Shown piece after piece: positions 58,781 through 64,000 of a DNA stretch of 64,000 nucleotides; within the stretch, counting starts at the first letter, position 1; each line of letters begins with the position of its first letter. A program made the position numbers and the translations under genes. Source of the DNA: Sodiomyces alkalinus F11 (lineage: Eukaryota > Ascomycota > Sordariomycetes > Glomerellales > Plectosphaerellaceae); the NCBI RefSeq assembly GCF_003711515.1, contig NW_021167091.1:392340-456339 (forward strand), written 5' to 3'. Below the pieces are notes generated by a model. It searched no databases, was not told the origin of the DNA, and saw only the letters and a program-made list of their open reading frames with translations.

Positions 58781-61266
58781 ACGGTTTTCTAGTAGTCCTC
58801 TTTCTTAATCCGGATCCTATAGTAAGTATCTCGGAGATCGACCTTCGAAAAGTACTAGGCGCCCGAAAGGCGATCTAATAATTCCCTAATTAATAGGAGT
58901 AGGTACCGACTTTTAATCGTAACGGTGTTTAGCCTATAATAGTTAATATATAGACGAAGGCTACTATCCTTTTTCGGTACGAATAGGACTAATAACCCTA
59001 TTAGGCTAATCGATTTCTATATACGATTACTCGCTATACCTTTAGCGATATACTTTTTTAGCTCCTTAAACTATATAGGTAATAACGGGTATAGGGGCCT
59101 AAATAAAGGCTCCTTCTCCTCGTATAGTTTAATAGAATATTCTACGTCCTTTAATAAGGGTAGTTCCTTCGCTGCTTCTTCCGAGAATATATCTTTAAAC
59201 TATTGTAGACTAGAAGGTAAATATATACCTTTAGGCCGTGGTTCCTTATTATCCACTAATAGAATTATTATATCCGGGACGCTATCCGTGATAGCGGTAG
59301 CTATAGTAATATATATAATATACGCCTTCGCCCTTTACTCTACTACCTCCTAGGCCTAGGCCTTAGGTTCCGCGATAAAAAGCGGCCTAAAACCGAATAT
59401 TCGGCTAGCTATATTAATTAGAATACTCTTCTAGCCTATACTATTATTTGATAATAGTAAATAACCTAACCCCTTTAGCTAGTCCGTGTAAATAAATACT
59501 CTCTTTAAGTGTTAGGGCCTCCCCTTAAAGTCTACTAAATAAAAGGCTTAGCCGTATACTCCGTGATTACTCGCTACCCGGCTATTAAAGCCTTTTAAAG
59601 CCGGGGCCTGGATTCCGCCTAGCGGCTATAACTTTAACCGTTCTACTAGCGCCGGGCTAATAATATTAACTTATATACCCGTATCGAGGTTAATACTTAG
59701 CTTAACCTTATACCCTTCTCGGATAACGTACGTTACGCCTTACGCGATTTTACTAATTAGGATTTATTTCGGGGCTTTTACGGATATAATACTTACCCCT
59801 TATACTACACCGATCTATTCCCCGGGCTACTAAGAATCTCGGTAATCCGTATAGTATCGTTAAGGGCTAAATCCCCCTAGACCTAAATATTACTTATATT
59901 AGCGTTTTTCTTCGCTAAGCCCTTACCGTTATCTTTATAGACTTTACTATAATAGCCCTTAGACTAGTATCCCTTTTTATTATAGTGATAGTACTCCCTA
60001 TTAAAGGGTTTATCTAACCTAGAGGTCTTTTAGGCGTTAAGCGTAATCGTCGATAATAAAGATTTTATCATTTATTACTACCCCTTTAAGGTGTTTTCCG
60101 ATTATTTAGCGGATAAATGCTATCTTCTTTATAACGGATTATCCTTCTAATAATAGGAGTAGGACCTTTTCCAGCTATTGGACCTATTATTCGGGGAGTA
60201 TATCTCCTAAAATAATTACGCCTCCTACGCTACCGTATAAGCCTTTTTAAGCTTAACCCACCGCTTATAAAGCTTATCACGGAATTATACGTGTAATCGT
60301 TAAAAGTAGTCGTATATACGCTCTTCGCTACTATATATCTTTTACTCTAATAAGGATAATAGTTATCCTATTATTCGAATAACTTTATCGGCGATATCTT
60401 ACCGATAACATATAACTTATATAGCTCCTCCTGGTAGTAAAAGTACTATAAGTCGCGGGATAGGTATTCTCGCTAAATAAATACTTTAAAGTTATCCTAT
60501 ATAGGCGATAAAGGCTTCCACTTATAACTCTGCCACGATATCTAGTAAGAGTATTTTAGCTTAGTTAAAGCCTATATAATTAGCTAAAGCACGGGGGCCT
60601 TTACCTGAAACCGGTTCCTAGCCTTAACCGCGGATACCTAGTTATTAATCTTAGTAACGGTCGCGTTTTCTCCAAGTATCTTATAGTTATAAACCCGTGG
60701 CTTCTTATATTCCTATTCTATCGCTAGTCGCTTAATAAGCCTTTATAGGATAGCCTTATTGTGCCTTTATATCTACTAGTTAAAGTCTTACTACTATTAT
60801 ACCTAATACGCTAATAGGGCGAATAGGTTCTTAGTAGTTATCGGGGACGGTTCCCCTATATAGTCGGAGGACGCGTAGCTTACTAACCGTTTAGCGCTTC
60901 TTGCCTACTTAATAGTAAGCCTCCGTGGACGATTATCCACGGATAATATCCCTGTTTACACCGAACTAAGGGATAATAATAAGGTCGTATCGTTATTATC
61001 GTCCTAATACTCCTAACACTCTTTAATACCTCGAATAGGCTCTTCCTATTATACACCTATATCCGCCCGCTTAGCGTCGGTAGTACTTTATAAAGTCCGC
61101 TTTAGTAGTATCTTCGGCCCGGTAACCTTATAGGTATAGAAGTTAAAGATTTAATTAAGGAATAGGTTATAATACCAGGGAAAAGATATACTATAACGGA
61201 TAATACTATTTAGACTTAATAATTGTATATTATAAAGACTTTAACTTATCTTATCACGCCGAAACA
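58781..61266 (-). mobile_element. Gypsy element, gag to RT, broken
   Basis: Minus-strand Ty3/Gypsy. The gag region is at about 61200-59950, with a knuckle remnant YYHYNKKGY near 59975 whose Cys and His are changed to Tyr. The protease motif LDTG is near 59680 and intact. The reverse transcriptase is at about 59000-58790, with ILFVPKK-like VLFVPKKD, then LLDRLSGA and FSKVDLRDTY. The reverse transcriptase continues at 52453. No LTR was found; the 5' side is cut at about 61266 by LINE-A copy 7, and integrase is missing. Confidence 0.85.
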
Positions 61267-64000
61267 GATTTCGACACGCCTACTAATGACGGGCACGTAA
61301 TAAAAGTAAAATCGATAAAACTACCGAGATAGAGATTATAGCTACCGTCTCCCTCCTAGAATACTATTATAGCGGCACCGTAATACCGGCGTTAGGGTAT
61401 AGCCGGAAGAGTCGTGGGATAGTATTATCCCGACCTCGACTATACAGAATTTATAACAGACCCACTTTTCGTAATATAAGCGCCCCCCCCCCTAGGCAGG
61501 ATATAGCCCGAAACCGATAAAAGACAGAAAGGGGACTACCACGCCCCCCGGAACTAAGAGTAGCTAAGATTAAGGCAGAAATTCAGGCCCTATTAGCTAA
61601 TAGGAACATGATTAAGTAGGTCGCGGAGCTAGTAAAGGAATTAATCACAATACGTAGTACCCGTAATAATACCGGTATACTACCGCTAATATACCTATAT
61701 ATATCCGTCCGCTATATTATCCGAGAGGAAATCCGAAAAGGAATAAGTGGTATAAAAAAGACTTAGGCTAATATTACCGCCTAAGCACCCGTGGCGGCGC
61801 CGCTATAAGACCCCGCCCCCCCTAAAATAATCCCTATTAGGTATTACCGGGAACTAATAGTCCGCTAAAGAACCCTCCCCAAAGACTAGCCCCTTAGAGC
61901 CAGGACCCTAAAGGAAGTTAATTAAGCTATAAACGCTATAACCACCCGATATAACGCCGTAGTGGCATAGAAGCTACCTAATAAGGATATCTGCCTTACC
62001 TTTACCGACGGGGTATAGTAATAGGCTACCTATAAAGAATAATAGGTTAAGAAGGCCTTTAGTAAAAGAGCTACCCTAGCCGTATAAGCCTACCCTATAT
62101 TTACTAAGGCTATTCCCCGGGAGGTCCTTAACGCCTTATCCGAGGAGGACCTACTAGTATCCCTATAAGATATAAACCCCGAGGCTAAAATCCTCCGAGT
62201 ATAATAGCGAGTACCCCACTGCGGTACTAATAGGGTAACGCTTCTCCTTATCGAATTAGCTTTACCGGAAAGGGCAGTAAGCCTTATCCGGAATACTCTC
62301 CTCTTCGAAGGTAGTAGCTATATCTATAAACTATATAATCCTAACCTTAGCCCCCTAAGGTACTATAAGTGTCTATACTTCGGCTATAAGGCTAACGGCT
62401 ACCCTATAGCAGAGAGGGTATACCGCTACTACGCTAAGCCCGAATCGGCGTACTTATAAGGCCTAGGATACTATAATACTATAACACCCCGCTACTCCTA
62501 CCGCTATACCGCCTATACTAAAGACTATAATACCTTTAACGACTTATACTAATTACTAAGGAAAACGGCTAAGAAGACTCGCGAAGCGTATAAGTACCGA
62601 GCTAAGGACTTTAATATTACCCGCTAAACCGAAGTGGTATACCTATAGTAGCCGTAGATCTTCCCCCCGATTATTATCGCCTAGGACTAGGACCGGCCCC
62701 TTTATAGGGGCCGTGGACGCCCCCCGAAAAGGACTAGAGGATAGGAGGGCTCCACGATACTAGGCCTAATAAACGCCTATATAATCCCCTATAGGGCTAG
62801 TAATATACCGTAGTAAAAGCTATAAAGCCAGAACTAAACCCCGGTTATACCGGGTATATTATCTTAACCCCCCCCCCCTACTAATTAATAAGAATCCACG
62901 TCCTTTTATAGAATATAGGGAGGAGTTAGGCGCGGCGGGAGCTCCCGCTCCGGTGCCGCGCCGAGTACGATATAATAGTAATCTAGGAACCCGGCCTTAA
63001 CCCCTTTACGAAGAGCCCTGCCTGCCCCTCCTAAGGGGTATACCGGCTAATCTAGGGAGGAGGCCACGCGCTTCTATATATATATAAGAAATACCCGCTA
63101 TATATATAGGTATAGTAGGCCTACCGCGATACCTATATAGTTATATCTAGAATTAAAGATAACGCCCTTATAATTTTGTTAATCTACTTAGAGAATTACT
63201 AGTTAGCTAGGACCCCCTAGAATATACCCCTATAAGATATATTCGATATAATACCGCCGCGGAGCCATATCCTTATAAGGGACTTTAACCTATACTACCC
63301 CTTATAGTTATAGCTACTATATTATTACCCTTAAGCCGATACCCTGTTTACCCTTACGACCTAGTAGAACCTAGACCTAGTAACCCCCCCCCGGAACTAC
63401 TATATAGCATAGCCCGAGCCGGCGCGCTAGTACTATTAACCTTATATAGGCGATATAGGGGCTCCGCTACGACTTCGGCGGCCCTAATAAGACCGTGATC
63501 GGGTCGGACTACTATTTATAGATAGCCTAAATCCATACGGAGATAGATACCGCGCTAAGCACCGCGATAATACTACTACGGGATTTAGGCGGGCCCTGCT
63601 AGGTCTAAAAGGACTTTAACCCCTTATACGTCCCCTAGCTCGCCGGTATATAACTATAGTAGACCGGCCCCCATATAATACTAGGAGATATCGACTTAGT
63701 ACTAGATAACCTAATCGGGGACCTTATAACCCTAGCTAATAAGGCCGTACTATGGCGCCGCGGGGGCACCTCTAGACGCCTACCTACCCCTTAGTAGAAC
63801 GCGGAGCTAACCGATTTTACCTAGGAAGCGAGGCGTCTCCACTATAGATATATATCCAGGAAGTCCCGGAACCGATAGGACGAGTTCTAGGAAGCAGAGA
63901 GGCGCCGCGATAAGGCTGTAGCGGCGGCGAAGCGGCTATCTTAGCGGTGCCTGCTATATAAGACTAGGAAAAACGATAACCTCCTTTAGCGATTATAAAA
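61267..64000 (+). mobile_element. LINE-A copy 7: 5' end, gag and endonuclease, continues past the window
   Basis: Plus-strand LINE-A starting with the family 5' terminus (TTTCGACACGCCTACTAATG). The gag-like region runs to about 62860, with a knuckle remnant KCLYFGY near 62366. The endonuclease runs from about 62950, with DFN at 63281-63289 and GSDYY, His of SDH replaced by Tyr, at 63501-63515. Stops at Gln codons are frequent. The reverse transcriptase lies beyond 64000. Confidence 0.85.

Overview
The window is a transposon-packed stretch of a filamentous ascomycete (Pezizomycotina) genome with one small island of two intact host genes. Three things point to the organism. Almost all repeated DNA carries CpA-to-TpA (TpG-to-TpA on the other strand) mutation, the signature of repeat-induced point mutation (RIP). 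The retroelements are fungal types: Tad1-like LINEs, Copia and Gypsy. The two genes have short introns (68-83 nt) with CTAAC/CTGAT-like branch sites. Because mutation is largely confined to CpA and base composition is otherwise not very AT-rich, the DNA reads as endless TA, CTA and TAG steps, and Gln codons have become stops.

Layout. LINE family A (about 6.6 kb, (TAA)n 3' tail) is at 1-5453 (-), 5477-6066 (+, 3' end only), 6067-6200 plus 13231-16735 (+), 16736-18045 (-), 19113-24383 plus 31667-32015 (-), 32645-35860 (-), 46841-52275 (-) and 61267-64000 (+). LINE family B (about 6.3 kb) is inserted into these and other elements at 6201-13230 (-), 24384-31666 (-), 28547-29559 (+), 32016-32644 (-), 49995-50443 (-) and 52454-58780 (+), mostly with readable target-site duplications (TSDs). 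Family names A and B are mine. B copy 1 itself holds a tRNA-headed SINE (7460-7951) whose tail matches the LINE-B 3' end, and a MITE-like element (8988-9242) that escaped RIP. Copia elements are at 18234-19112 (fragment), 35861-37790 (5'-truncated) and 37894-43493 (complete: two 205-bp LTRs and a GGTAT duplication). A Gypsy element (52276-52453 and 58781-61266) is split by LINE-B copy 4.

Host genes. Between 43494 and about 46440 the CpA/TpG deficit disappears. Two convergent genes lie there: a three-exon gene for the NDUFA5-type (29.9 kDa) subunit of mitochondrial complex I (43844-44739, +), and a two-exon gene for the PP2A leucine carboxyl methyltransferase PPM1 (46295-45079, -), which appears to use a GC-AG intron. 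Both read through to plausible full-length proteins once introns are removed.

The transposons look dead: every reverse transcriptase active-site box that I could read, except one, has lost at least one key residue, mostly by TpG-to-TpA changes. The nested order of insertions gives a relative chronology. An assembly gap of 150 N lies at 47252-47401. No bacterial features, CRISPR arrays or rRNA genes were seen.
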